Assembly: GCF_964340395.1 (NCBI RefSeq) | Contig: NC_135558.1 | Location: forward strand, 22,250,564 to 22,314,563 | DNA: 64,000 bases | Source: Glandiceps talaboti | Taxonomy: Eukaryota > Hemichordata > Enteropneusta > Spengelidae | Direction of reading: 5' to 3' | Shown here: one piece after another, positions 33,377-46,722 of the stretch | Layout: each line of letters starts with the position of its first letter | Numbering within the stretch: the stretch's first letter is position 1 | Translations under genes and position numbers: made by a program | The notes under the pieces: model-generated | What the model was told of the DNA's origin: nothing | What the model saw: the letters and a program-made list of their open reading frames with translations, nothing else | Database searches by the model: none

Positions 33377-33500
33377 ACTATTCCCCAATAGTTTTCATTG
33401 TTCAGCAGGAAATAGTTATGACCTAGAGGTTTGTCAAAGCCCCTTAGGTTACTCATATTTTACTTAGCTGAACAAAGAAAAAATATTGGGGAATAATCTA
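33377..33500. mobile_element. ~125-bp palindromic MITE
   Basis: CTATTCCCCAATAGTTTTCA TTGTTCAGC is inverted as GCTGAACAAAG...ATATTGGGGAATAA. The middle has CTTAGGTTACTCATATTTTACTTAGCTG, split here: CTTAGGTTACTC then ATATTTTACTTAGCTG. Similar logic is seen in the elements at 49665 and 49938. Confidence 0.65.
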
Positions 33501-34039
33501 ATATGTTGCAACAGTGACATTTTTTTAGATTGTCTTATTAATCACAATATAATTAAACGGAAACAACAACACAGATTGTAAGGCAATCAATCACCATGAA
33601 GATAATACTCAAACATATATTTTTTCTTATAATCAGTCAGCCAAGGAAAATACAAGTAGTTGTCTTGTCACTTTTAAAGGGGAGTAGTGACAAAACCCAT
33701 ATTTCATGGTAATGTTTGGCTCAATGAAGAAAAATGTCAAGGAATTACATGATTATACCTGTGCTATGATTTATGAAAAATTGGGGAGAGTAATAGCAAC
33801 ATTTTTTATCATTTTGGACACCACAGAATGAATGGCATAAACACCAATGTCGTGACACTTAACTACAAGGGTATACATCTTGGCATGCATGTGGTATCTA
33901 CCAAGGTATAAATTTGATATATTTTGCAAACATTCAACTTGGCTTGTGTTTGTGTGGTATAATATGGTTATGTTCCTCCAATCGATAGAACTAAAATCAG
34001 ATATCCTTATCCTGGGTACACTTGTATGTATGTTTGTCT

Positions 34040-34917
34040 ATTGACGATTACTATATACCTTTCAATTTGTATGGTATCTCTTTCACATCAACAATTACTA
34101 TATACCTGTCAATTTGTATGGTATCTCTTTCACATCAACAATTACTATATACCTGTCAATTTGTATGGTATCTCTTTCACATCAACAATTACTATATACC
34201 TGTCAATTTGTATGGTATCTCTTTCACATCAACAATTACTATATACCTGTCAATTTGTATGGTATCTCTTTCACATCAACAATTATTATTATATACCTGT
34301 CAATTTGTATGGTATCTCTTTCACATCAACAATTACTATATACCTGTCAATTTGTATGGTATCTCTTTCACATCAACAATTACTATATACCTGTCAATTT
34401 GTATGGTATCTCTTTCACATCAACAATTACTATATACCTGTCAATTTGTATGGTATCTCTTTCACATCAACAATTACTATATACCTGTCAATTTGTATGG
34501 TATCTCTTTCACATTGACGATTATTATTATATACCTGTCAATTTGTATGGTATCTCTTTCACATTGACGATTATTATTATATACCTGTCAATTTGTATGG
34601 TATCTCTTTCACATCAACAATTACTATATACCTGTCAATTTGTATGGTATCTCTTTCACATTGACGATTATTATTATATACCTGTCAATTTGTATGGTAT
34701 CTCTTTCACATCAACAATTACTATATACCTGTCAATTTGTATGGTATCTCTTTCACATCAACAATTACTATATACCTGTCAATTTGTATGGTATCTCTTT
34801 CACATTGACGATTATTATTATATACCTGTCAATTTGTATGGTATCTCTTTCACATTGACGATTATTATTATATACCTGTCAATTTGTATGGTATCTCTTT
34901 CACATTGACGATTATTA
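34040..34917. repeat. 47/50-bp minisatellite, about 18 copies
   Basis: The unit is TGTCAATTTGTATGGTATCT, CTTTCACATCAACAATTACT, ATATACC. A variant has TTGACGATTATTATTAT (+3 bp); it clusters toward the right end. Open frames here are products of the repeat. Confidence 0.95.
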
Positions 34918-35474
34918 TATACTATATACTTACATATATGATTAGAATTCAGATAGTGTGTCACAAGTACGTGTATATATTTGTCAACTCTTCATCTAAA
35001 CTTCTACTCAGTGTACCCTTTCCTTATGTCTTATACACTGATTACTTATTTTACTCACTTTTTGTATCACTAGTTTCTTTCAATACTACTGTCATACTGT
35101 AAATAAATAAAATTTGCATTATCAAAATTTGACATCCAAGATAGTGGTAATATAGTATGTCACTTCAAAGAAAGCAATGTCTCTGTATATTAGTCAATTT
35201 GTAAGTAGGGCATGTATTTAAGTTTTTTACACCACTTAGCCAAGTCAAGTGGTCGCAACTTTTCTTTGTTATTTTCCAGTTATTAAGAAAAAGACATCAA
35301 ATCATCACATGAAAAGGTTGAATCATTGTGAGGTGTTTGACAACACACCATATTCAGAAAGATAAGATTTCATGGTTTTGCCACTAGAAGCATTTTTCAC
35401 AAGCAGTTGTCAGACCGGAAGTGAGGGCCAGAAGAGATGTAAATGACTATTGTAACATAACATCACAACATCAG

Positions 35475-35527
35475 TGCAGTAAGGTTGTATCTGCTATGCA
35501 ATTGTATAGGCAGATACGACCTTACTT
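35475..35527. other. Short near-perfect hairpin
   Basis: GTAAGGTTGTATCTGC and GCAGATACGACCTTAC are inverted around a ~14-nt spacer. No further support for an RNA gene. Confidence 0.5.
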
Positions 35528-35859
35528 AATTGTATTATGTCTAACAGGACGATAAAGTCATCTGACACAAACTCATTTTCCATGTTGTACCATATTGTAC
35601 TATCTGTTTAGCAACTACTAAAAATCAAAATCTGCCTAACCACAACTGTAATGCCTAGTGTTGAAATGAGGCCTCAATGTATTCATTCTTTTGTGCATTG
35701 TCATGCAATCAATGACAATTATCAAAAGTTTAGACCTCACTTTGCCAAATGATGCGATGCCTACCTGCCTGAAACTTCAGTAAGTGAAATATCAGTCATG
35801 GCATATTCAAAAGAGGTTGGCACATTTCAATAAGTTATCATTAGCCTAGACACTTAGGT

Positions 35860-36070
35860 AGATGGCTTGATGGTTCGATGGATAAATAGACAGATAGGTA
35901 TAATAGACTGACAATAAATACATGTAGATCGACGAATAAACAGGTGGCTAGATAGGTAGATAGATAGGTATATAGATGAATGGGTGGATGGATGGATAGA
36001 TAGCCAGATAGATAGATAGATAGATAGATACCCACCCACTCATCTACTGAACTATATATTTGTCTATCTA
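35860..36070. repeat. GATA/GATG-type tetranucleotide tract
   Basis: Degenerate GATA, GATG and GGTA units, ending in a clean (GATA)n run near 36000-36030. Confidence 0.85.
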
Positions 36071-38990
36071 TTCATCTTAATTGTATTATGTCTATCATTT
36101 TTGCATACATGAAAACACAGGAAAGGTGAATGACATCCAAGAGAGAACTATTAACACTGTAGGTATATATTTAAGTGTAATTGATTATTGATTGTGTGTG
36201 AATTGTAATGATTCTGTGTTGATGAGTATCAACCCTGTGTAATGCACATTATATCAAATCAGGTTAACATCTTATCTCACTTGCACACTTATCACCTAGC
36301 ACTTGTTAAGTATTTTGATTGACACCAACAACTAAGCATCATCACTGCTGTGTATACACATGGCTACTTTTGCTGGTCTTCACAAAACCACTTTTGCATA
36401 TTTCAACACGGAATATGCCTTTCACATGACAGGCATTAAAATTTGGAGGCCATTGTCGGGAGAAGAATTGTCTTAGGGGTAACTGTCCAGGGAATGGGCA
36501 ATTCCTTTGGCAATACACATCTGGAACAATGAATCATTCACTTAATATACAAGTCCATGACTACTAATTAGCACTATTAAATCATCATTTTAAAGCCACT
36601 CTAAGAGTCTCTTCATGGCAGCCTTCAACACCATCAGAAAAAAAATTATATTCTACTTAAATCAGCTGTCAAATAATGGGTCGGATCTTCATGACCTTTC
36701 TGACTTCAGTACATGTTGGGGCACTATTATGGGATATATTACTCAGACTGATGAGAACCCACACAATTTTAAAGAAGAAGAAAGAGAAGGGTGGAAATGC
36801 TGATATCTACTACATCCTGTCCATCCTGTATATTAAGGCATAAAAAATAGATGTTACTACCAAACAAGAGAGACTATAGAGTTTCAAAGTAGGCTAAACT
36901 ATGTTGAATTCTGTATCTCACAAGGCAAACCAAAATACAGACACTCAGTGTGCAAGCATGTTACCATGACAAAGCAACATTATTTTAATAGATATGAAGC
37001 CTAATAAAAAAAATTGTGTGGCTCCAATTATACTCAATTTTAATAGTAAGAATAGTTGGGTAGGTAGATTTTTTTATTTTATTTTATTGTTATTATTTTT
37101 TCATAAGTAAGTATCTAGTTCAGGTAGTTATGTTTTCCATTGTTTTCCATATGGTCTCTGTGTTATTGGTTTCTTCCTATCAGATATACAGCCATGACAA
37201 ATTGAAGAACAGTAATTGTCTTTTTATGAAGTTGATGTCAGTTTCCACATCCACTATTTCTGGCAAGACTTCACACAATTTTCGTGATTTTTTTTTCTTG
37301 AATATGTAAAATAAAGTTTAGAGTCGGCAGTGAAAAACTAGGTGGGGTCTAGTAACCGGAACCAAACAATGTTTTTATTAGGCCTGAGACAAGGAAGTTA
37401 ATTCACACACCAAACAGAATATTCACACACAGATAAAATGTAAATTGCATTGTATTTTAATTGTTTGATGTGTAATTCATAACAAAAATGTATAATGTCT
37501 TTGATCAGCAAGATGGTTTATTATTGTAGTTAATCACAAGATCATATTTTCAGTAAACTAGGGTGGATATAAGTGTAATTTTGTGCCGTAATGTAATATA
37601 ATTTGTGAATTTATTTGCTTACCATAATTATGGGCATTAGTACTAGTTTGCAACATTTACTTGGCTGATCTTTGAATATATCTATCCATGGCACAATGTA
37701 AGGAAAAAGTATTAAGTATTTAAATCTAACGTGTATGATGTAGTATTGGTCAGAAAATGAAATTTATATTGTTATTGGATTTGAAATGTTAGTAACCTAA
37801 TAGTATCACTGGACCATCAATCCCAATGTGACATGGGAATCAATGAGGAGGATGTATGGCACTATCCAATGTATATTTGTGAATCACAAACAGACCTGTT
37901 TATTGATTGATACAATCAGAAGCACATTGCATGATTACATCTTTATATTATTGTAAGTGGGTTGAACAGTTAACTACATGAGATAGTAAATGTAATAAAA
38001 CTATAGGTTTTACATATAATAACTGAACTGTTAGGCCTATTCATAATTTGTTAGAAAATATTGTCAAGATTATCTCAGTTTAATAAGATTATCTCAGTTT
38101 AATAAGATTATCCCAGCTACTAAAGCCAAGTAAATATTGAATTATTAATAAACTTGTAGTTGTCAACTGTCTTGTATTGTTGTTTTTCTTCATATTTGGA
38201 AATGTACATGTATCAATTTCACATCTCTCTTGTATTTTTGTTGTGTTTGTGTACATGAACTGTTTGTCCATGACATTTTTCACCAGTGTTTAAAATTTTG
38301 AAACTCTTCTGACTGTAAATTATGAAATGAACTATATATTGAACACCAAATTTGTAGACTTGATAACTGCCAGTTGAATGGTTAGATTTCTTAGCAAGTG
38401 TGAAAACTGTGTTGTCAAATTGCACCACAGCTGAAACCTTATACTTGGATCATTCTGTCAGATCAAGTTAGACACTCAAGAAAGACAAGTGATTTGTTTG
38501 AATCATGTCTGTTTCTCAATCAAAAGTGGAAGAAGAGAACTTGTATATAATGGGTACACTTGCCTATAAATTATCTGCATTGCATTCAAAATATCATGAT
38601 ATATATATTATTATACGTTTTTCAACTTAGGACTTTGGAGGTCTCTTTATGACATGGTGTTTTTCATCTCAAAGGAAAATTGCATAAGTCATCATCATCC
38701 TTTATTTTTCTTTCTATTTTTTTTTTATCATTCAGGGGAACCATTATATCTCTCTGATAAATTGGGTACCACCAAAGGAGAATTCACCCTCTGTATAAAT
38801 TAGATTTTATGGATTGCAGATTTATTTGGTGTAACAATAGGAAAATAGTTACCCACAGTTTATGGAATGCTGATTAAAAAGTTGCTTTTGCCAATTTATT
38901 TTTTCTTATTACAGTTCAATTATTCAGATTTTTTTACATTTAATTTTAAGTGTCAAAACATATATTTTTAACACAACTGAACTGATAAGG
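36071..38990. other. Intergenic, nothing recognised apart from a repeat fragment
   Basis: AT-rich. A fragment at 38490-38550 is the inverse of 18430-18560. A 21-bp phrase with TAAGATTATCTCAGTTTAA repeats near 38065-38115. No coding match. Confidence 0.5.
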
Positions 38991-38999
38991 TTCAGTAGT

Positions 39000-39076
39000 C
39001 TTATAGGCATCAAGTGGTGTCTGTCTGTCTGTCTATCTGCCTGCCTGCCTGTCTGTTAATGTGTGTGTGAGTGTGC

Positions 39077-39109
<33 letters not shown>

Positions 39110-40290
39110 GATAAATCAAAAACCACCAGACTGCCTTGGTATTTGGTGGGGACGTTACTTTTGGTGTCTAGTTGGGAAATTGTTCAAAGCAAAATGAACA
39201 TATCACAGGTGTGTGATTTGGTTAAAAGAATGTCATTTTTGGTCAAAAAATTTAAACTTAAAAACTACTAGGCAGATTGGTCTGAAATTTGGTTGGAATG
39301 CTCATAGATTAAGATTTGTTCATGACATGATTATTCCATCAGTAATATGCAAATTAGGGTTAAAAATGTGTCTTTTTGGTCAAAAGTCTTTAATTCCAAA
39401 ACTACTGAGGAGATTGGGCTAAAATTTAGTGGGGATGTATTTGGGGGTGTATAAATGAAGAAATATGAAGTATACATGTATAATGATGTCATCAATGATA
39501 TGCAAATTAGGTGTAAAGATTTGAATTTTGGTCAAAAAACATCTCTCTCAAAAATTACTTGGTCAATGAGACTGAAATTTGGTGAGATGTAAGTTCTAGA
39601 AGTGTTGTTCTGCAGATTTTCTTCAAAACATTTTGACACAATTGGCCTCAGCAACCATGACCACACCCTTAGCATCAACCAAATACAAGTATATTTTGCT
39701 AAAATAGCCACATCTGGTAGGCAAGTGAGTAAACTTTCAAAAGATGCATGCAAATATCCCTAACAACTATGACCACACCCATAGCAAGAGCCAAGCGATG
39801 ATGTATTTCACAATGGTAACAACAGGGATTCTTAGATGTGAGCAAACATTCAAAAAGTGTATGCAAATATGCCTAGCAACAAGACCATGCCCATAGCAAC
39901 AGCCAAATGATCATGTATATCGCAAAGGTAACATCAGGGATTCATAGACAAGTTGTCTTATGTCGCTAGTTTTGGTGTTGTCTTGTGTGGATTGTAGATT
40001 GCTTGTTTCGAGCAACATCACAACATTTTCCTGGTGTACATTGTATTTGTAAAATAATGCATAATGGCAATAAATGTATAAGAACATTAAAAATGTATGC
40101 AGATATGTTTAGCAACCTTGCCCACAGCAACAGCCAAATGATTGCGTATATTGCAAAGATAACAACAGGGCTGGATAGACAACAGGATAATCATTCAGCA
40201 AATAAACACCTATACCTAGCATGGATCAGCATGTGAATAAACATTTTAAAAACTGTACATTTGTGCTACAACGCCAGAGGCACTATTATT
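39000..40290 (+). mobile_element. Dispersed repeat copy B (long copy of the 26455 family), with GT tract
   Basis: It starts near a GTCT/GT microsatellite (39018-39110), followed by AACCACCAGACTGCCTTGGT and several internally related phrases (GGTCAAAAA..., AAACTACT..., GGTCTGAAATTTG / GGGCTAAAATTTA), then the stretch shared with 26455-27035 up to GTGCTACAACGCCA. The internal phrase repeats show the element is partly tandem. No open frame. Confidence 0.75.
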
Positions 40291-41724
40291 TAGAATTGGG
40301 AGTTATATTTTTAGGTTTGAAGTTACAAAGTTTTGCCCTGCAGGGCTCCATGTGTTGATTTCTTTTGCTGAAACCATAAATCATGTCTTTTCAATAGCAG
40401 TACATGAAGTTGAAAAATCTGGACTCGACATTTAGATGATTTGGATATATATGCTCAAATCACAAAACAAATCATTCTTTTAAAAATTACAGGTCTTATT
40501 TTTAGATCTGGAAGTTACAAAATTTGACTATCTGGGCTCTCAGGATTTAGATTTCATCATACTCAAACCACAAATCAATTCAGCAGTCATATTTCGTGTT
40601 TGGAACAATTACACAATTTGAGGGTACCATGTGACAGTTAGCTAGAAGGTAGACACCTATTATAGCCTTTCACAGGACTCAAATAACAGTTAAATGTCAA
40701 GATCTTTCCTTGCAAATCTTGTTGTAAAGCCAAATGACACACAGCTCTGAGATCAGATAATTGTCTCATCTATACACTTTAAAAACTTCCTCCAGACATT
40801 TACTGGTCATGGATATTAAATGTTTTCCACAAAAATATGAAATAATTAAACTAATCTTCATTACAAGGATAAAATTAGCTTTCTTTGTGGATTTTTTTAC
40901 TGAGATCCATAAGAATAATACCCCAACCCCTCCACCCACTTCCCCACCAACTAAATCAATTTGCCAATCAAACTTTCAGTTTCGCTTTTATGACAATGAT
41001 TCACTATATGATTTCTCACTCCTTGCAACTGCAATATAGCCCACTGAATGTACTAAATATGAGTACATATCAGTATTAAATTAAATAGTCCTTAATCTCT
41101 TACATGTACATAATATACATATTTATATTTCAATTCTCAAAGGGAAATATTGCTATTTATCCCTACACAAGGATCATTTAGGCTTTGAGGTGTGAACTCA
41201 AATTACATTGTATTTTTGTTGAATCTACAGAATGTATGGGATGGGGGGGGGGGGATTTATATTAGCATCCAGTGCAGGGTGACATCATAACGTGTCAACT
41301 TCATCCTGCCCATAGCCTAGCTAATGGCTACTAAAAGCTATTTTTCAACCAATTACTATGTCAAAGGTGATATGTTGCCAATAGGATAATGCTAAATTAA
41401 TAAGGTCCATGAGCTAGCCCCTTGTTTCCAGCTGACTTGTACCAAAATGACATTATATATTCAATTAATAATAATCACACCTCAATGCATTGATTTCTAA
41501 TTCTGCCCATGGTGTCATCAGGTAAAGCCTTGTAAATGGAGCCATCCTTCAATCTGGTCTCACTATGAAGCCTCACCATGTTAATAGTCAGATTTGTCGT
41601 TCTTCCATGTTTCATATTTGCCATATTGCTCTTGTTGGTAAATATCTGTCTACTATAGGTCTGCCACTGAACAACTAGTTCATTCGCTTGTTTCTCCTCA
41701 CATTGATTCATGCAATTCATTGTT

Positions 41725-42249
41725 ACACGGTATACCTCAGTACTCTATAAATCGCATTCAACATGTACAAAATGTTGTAGCCAGAATTATTACACATTCG
41801 AAGCATCATGTTCACATCACTCCACTTCTACAGGAATTACATTGGTTGCCCGTAAGTCAATGTATTATTTATTTATCTTAGTCATCAATTTTAAATGTCT
41901 TCATGGTTCTGGTCCTCCATATCTTGGTGAGTTGGCCAGTCTCTTATTGTCCCGGGGCATAGTCTATGTTTTGCTGATCATTTTAAACTTAGTATGGTTA
42001 CAGCCAGGACAAAACTCATGGTGAGACAGGGCTTTCAATGTTTCTTCCCCAGTTTTATGGAATGCTCTCCCTCTCCAAATCCGTCATTGTGATAATTTCA
42101 ATGTTTTTAAACATATGCTGAAAATGCATCTTTTTAATCTTGCTTTCTCTTTAAACCTGGAATTTAGTTTTTTTACTTTTTATGCTTGCTTTGTATTTTA
42201 AGCAGCTCTGATCACTGTCTCTGTGGATTTTACTAGCTATATAAATTAA

Positions 42250-42308
<59 letters not shown>

Positions 42309-42310
42309 CA
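41725..42310 (+). pseudogene. CR1/L2-type LINE 3' end, reverse transcriptase C-terminal remnant
   Basis: Translated phrases across shifting frames: HVQNVVARIITH, ITPLLQELHWLPV, NFKCLHGSGPPYLGEL, then VLWNALPLQIRHCDNFNVFK and MLKMHLFNLAF. This order is the diagnostic C-terminal signature of CR1/L2-like ORF2. Frameshifts and stops show it is dead. The 3' end is a (TTA)n tract at 42254-42308, as expected of the microsatellite tails of this group. Confidence 0.87.
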
Positions 42311-43320
42311 TTATTTTTATTACTTAATAGACAGATGACTGGTTCATTCATTAAAGTTCTCACACATGTAATTTTTGCTATTTTCACAAACTATGACTTG
42401 CTAAAGAGGGGAAAATCTATTTTTGGTCAAAATACAATGACTTTAATTTGACATCAATGAACTATGCTATATATCAGATATGTTCAGTGAAATTGTCTCA
42501 TTAACACTCATTTCCAGTACTTGAATTGAAATATCACCTTTTCTAACATGTATGAATTGTCCTAGGCTACCATACACTGTACTGTAAAATCTTTGTTTTT
42601 GCACTGACTTAGTGTAGTTCCTATAATAGACAAGTATTGTGAGTCAGTATACAGACTCTTATGCTGTGATGCAGCTTCATTCTTAGAACTAAGATCTTAC
42701 CAGTGCATTAGCCCTATACCCCCAAGTCTACAACCAATTTGGAGTATTAAACTCATGATCTGTAACCATAGAAACATATCAGTCCTATATTTTCATGGTG
42801 CACAGAGAATAGTCATTTAATACTCCTTAATATAGTATTTTTAGATCCTGTTTGATGAAAGAATCAATGTCTACAATTCCCATCATTTCAGAACAGCCCA
42901 TCAATGTATTTATACTTCATCATATGTTAATTGTTTGATGAGTGTTTGATGTGATTTCGTGACTATTTCATTTTGCCACTTATCCCATTTGTTAACTATA
43001 GACCATATGATAACATTTCATAAGCATTGGATATGACTTTATACACTTTTTTTTAAAGACTTGAGTATCATTATGTAAATGCCATTTTTCAACCTTTGCA
43101 CTGTGTGTAATATTCTGTATGTAACTCTACACACTAAATTAATATTAGATGAAGGTTTCTATTGCAAGTAGAATTAAATGTCAGCTGTAATACTGAAAAT
43201 TGCTACAATTTAATAAAATATATCATCTGAGATAAATAAAATGTAAAATATACTGCCTTGATAGTATTCTGTTCATTGTGTGTATGTGTATATTTCCTTG
43301 CCAATGTCACTTCTTGTGTA
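42311..43320. other. Intergenic, nothing recognised
   Basis: AT-rich sequence without coding matches or clear repeats. Confidence 0.5.
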
Positions 43321-43326
43321 CACGGC

Positions 43327-43330
43327 TTAA

Positions 43331-43361
<31 letters not shown>

Positions 43362-43720
43362 ATATATGGACATAATATGTACGTATGTATATATGTACAT
43401 ATGTATATATGCACATATATGTATGTATGTATCTATGTATGTACATGTGTGTGTGTGTATATATATATGTACGCAATGCCAAGTATGCGTGCATGTACGT
43501 ATATTACTATTTTATGTATGGTATATACCATGTATGTTGTATGTACACATGTACATGCATACATGCATACGTACGTACATACATGTATATATTAAATTTT
43601 GTATATATGTATGTATGCATATATGTACATATGGTATGTATGTAAGCATGTAACTTGTATGTATGTATGTATGTATGCATGTACCATATGTGCATGTGTA
43701 TACATGTATGTACATGTGGC
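43327..43720. repeat. (AAAT)n and degenerate TATG/CATA microsatellite
   Basis: (AAAT)n at 43327-43362, then degenerate TATG with TACG, CATG and GTGT interruptions. Open frames here are periodic artefacts. Confidence 0.9.
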
Positions 43721-44012
43721 TATAGGCACATTAGAAGGGCAGGTTGTTGTGAGGCAGAGTGAGGGGAACGGTGGATAGAGAGAGAGAGGAGTCACTCCAA
43801 TTGTGGCTAAAATCAGAATACTTTATTTCACAGGATAAGTAATGTTAAAAGCTCAGCGTATAGGAAATGGGTTGTAACTAATTGGTACAACTGATATATG
43901 ATCGTGTTGATAGATATATACATCTATTTATATAAGCGATGATATTACTGACATTTATGAGATTTACGAGAATATTCTTGAAGTTGAAATGACCTCTGAT
44001 GTCTCCGACGTG

Positions 44013-44115
44013 CAGTACATACATATGTACGTACGTATGTATGTACGTACGTATGTATGTATGTATGTATGTATACAAGTATGTATGTATGTATGTATGT
44101 ATGTATGTATGTATG
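44013..44115. repeat. (TATG)n microsatellite, left part
   Basis: TATG/TACG tetranucleotides that stop abruptly at 44115, where the TG-starting element begins; the array resumes at 45390. Confidence 0.9.
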
Positions 44116-45388
44116 TGTAACAGGGTAAAGCAGTGCCTAGATCTAATCTATGTGTTTGTCACCTAGATGCTAAAAGTTCAATGTTCAGTGTTTATTCAAT
44201 GTCAATGTGACTTTGTTTAGCCTTGATGACGTCATAGAATGCCTTCACAGCACTCCATGGGCATGCGTATTAAGAACCTTGACACAGTCACTTCTCAAGA
44301 CAAAAGACAGTGAACAGCGTGTGAGATATGTCTAGTTTTCATCTCTGCAATCTAGCAGGTTAGTGCATGTGTTCATTTGTAATTATACTTTTCTATTTAT
44401 TGTTATTTAAAGAAAGTTTCTTTACTTGATGAAGTTATTATGTTATTTCATTCATAATGTAATATATTGTATATAATGACAATGTGCTCGTCACAAGCCT
44501 ACATTTTATCTTTTGTCATCTTTGGTGCAGTTCATTATAGTTCAATCTGTATAATTGTATTCTGCCTTGCTTTCATTCTATGAGTTTATAGTTTAAGTGC
44601 CAAGTTCGACACAACTGGCAATGCCAAAATGAGTAGTCTTCTGACAAAGTTTCTTACTTCCATTGACTGTGCTAATACAATGATACCAGGAATTCCATTG
44701 CTCATACTCTGTTACTTTCATCTCAAAGGAGATACTTGATACTTACGTGCCACCTGAGAACATAGTGAAAGCTGCACATGTTGATTTAGTGTCAACAGGA
44801 TCGCAGCTCAGGGTATGTTGACCACCCTTGTGTGACTTGTAATCTTCTTTGAGCAAATTAAGTCTTTTGTATCATTTCATTTTAACAAGTTAACTGTTTT
44901 ATTGTAAATAATTATGTGCTCATAAGTAGCCTAGAATATAAGAAAGCTGGTGTTGATATTGTTCTATTCACCACTATACAGATGCAAACTACATCCTGTA
45001 TCACGTTACTATGATAGTTTGAGATGAGAAGACAGCTGTTAAACTCTCTGTTTAAGTTAGCTTAATCATGACACACCCAGTGTAACTCTGTCTAGTAAGA
45101 GATCATATTTAACCATTATGTTTGCTGTGGGCTAGTTGACGACAAGCCAAACCATATAGCAGTGTATCACTAAGTTTCAACTAAAGTTTCATTGTATTTC
45201 ACTTTGTTTATATACAGGTCTTCTTCTTCTTCTTTGTCTTTTTCCTGTCTTGGTCTTTGCAGGCCTTTGACCCAACTTTGGACTTTTTTTTTGTTTATAT
45301 TTACTCCACTGTACAAATCAACCGGAAAATAAGAGAACATGTTGGCACTTCAATAAACCTGTCCATGTCAATTATTCCCCTGCCTTTC

Positions 45389-45389
<1 letters not shown>
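44116..45389 (+). mobile_element. Candidate solo LTR (1274 bp) inserted in the TATG microsatellite
   Basis: It begins TGTAACAGGG and ends CCTGCCTTTCA (TG...CA), with TATG on both sides (44112-44115 and 45390-45393). A CRE palindrome TGACGTCA is at 44225-44232 and AATAAA at 45350-45355, close to the right end as in an R-U5 region. No second copy, primer-binding site or gag/pol is present. Alternative reading: a small spliced transcript (donor CAG|GTTAGT ~44360, acceptor ~44728, donor ~44812, acceptor ~45262) with no known protein. Confidence 0.45.
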
Positions 45390-45419
<30 letters not shown>

Positions 45420-45441
45420 TGTATGTATGTATGTATGTATG

Positions 45442-45473
<32 letters not shown>

Positions 45474-45565
45474 TGTATGTATGTATGTATGTGTGTATGT
45501 ATGCATGTATGCATGTATGTATGTATGTATTTATGTATTTATGTATGTATGTATGTATGTATGTA

Positions 45566-45628
<63 letters not shown>

Positions 45629-45656
45629 ATGTATGTATGTATGTATGTATGTATGT
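45390..45656. repeat. (TATG)n / (GT)n microsatellite, right part
   Basis: Long TATG runs with a (GT) run at about 45570-45612. Frames on both strands read as repetitive Met-Tyr-Val-Cys or His-Ile-Thr-Tyr strings; not genes. Confidence 0.95.
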
Positions 45657-46081
45657 ACATCCCTGTATGATATGATACACATAGTTGGTTTATTCAAAAA
45701 CATCAGAACTCTTATACTCCTCTCTATTTTATACACAAATTGATAAATTCAATATTGGCTCGCAAGAATAAATCCTTTATCCTTCTTTCAGATTATTATC
45801 AAATCAGTCATTATAATATGTTATTATGTCACTCCTTGAAAACTTATTTTGCAATAATCTATGTTATTGGTTTGGTTTTTTACTTCTTTTTAAAGCCTCA
45901 CTATTCGTATGGGTAACTGTGAGTATCTAGCCCCAAATCAGTGGACACAGCCAAAAGGAGATTGAAGGAACCTGTCCACCTTTGTTCAATTACGTCAATT
46001 AATGGATATCTCTATCTTTGATACCAAGAACTGAATTTCACATAAACCAGGCATAAATCACAGACTTTCTCATGGATGATC

Positions 46082-46102
46082 TCCCCCCCCCCCCCCCCCC
46101 CC
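46082..46102. repeat. Poly-C run
   Basis: About 20 consecutive C. Other C/G runs occur near 50617, 52081, 52120, 53039 and 61585. Confidence 0.9.
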
Positions 46103-46514
46103 ACAACTACCACCAACTACAACTATACAAGGTAAACAACTGCTCCTTTGGTTTAATTTGGTTCACAGAGTCACAAACCAAGAGCAGAATACGTACTTCA
46201 TTCTACCCGTTTCAGACCATCAGATCCTTTTTTAAAAACTAATTCTTTTTGTGGCCTCCCATCATCTCCTCAGCACCCCACCCCTGCAATAAATTATGCC
46301 TGTTCCCTTTAATAACCAAGTTAGCATCCTTGACTGTTATATCTATATAGTATGCCACATAATAATGATATTTGTCTTAAATATCAAATTTCACATACTT
46401 AAAATAATCAGAATATTTGTTTTTGGGAACATTAAACATTTGTTTGCCTTTAAACACCTCCCTTCAAATGCAGATTTGTTGTTGAGGTATTTGTTCTTTA
46501 TTTTCATCTTTGGT

Positions 46515-46722
46515 ATTCATGTATGCCCATGTACTGATCAAACTCAGCTAAGCTTGATTGTACTCAATCAAACATAATGTATGCCTATGTACTGATCAAA
46601 CTCAGCTAAGCTTGATTGTACTCAATCAAACATAATGTATGCCCATGTACTGATCAAACTCAGCTAAGCTTGATTGTACTCAATCAAACATAATGTATGC
46701 CTATGTACTGATCAAACTCAGC
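46515..46722. repeat. 60-bp tandem repeat, about 3.5 copies
   Basis: The unit contains TGTATGCCYATGTACTGATC, AAACTCAGCTAAGCTTGATT and GTACTCAATCAAACATAA. Copies alternate CCT and CCC at one position. Confidence 0.93.

Noticed and set aside
34022-35102. Frames of 160-264 codons with repeated SICMVSLSHQQLL
   Set aside because: Produced by the 47/50-bp minisatellite.
41475-41720. 81-codon minus-strand frame
   Set aside because: No domain recognised; next to a LINE tail on the other strand; length is within chance.
44729-44812. Host gene exon (frame reads EILDTYVPPENIVKAAH)
   Set aside because: Splice-like borders exist, but joining it to the upstream candidate exon gives an early stop and I recognise no protein; it lies within the candidate LTR.
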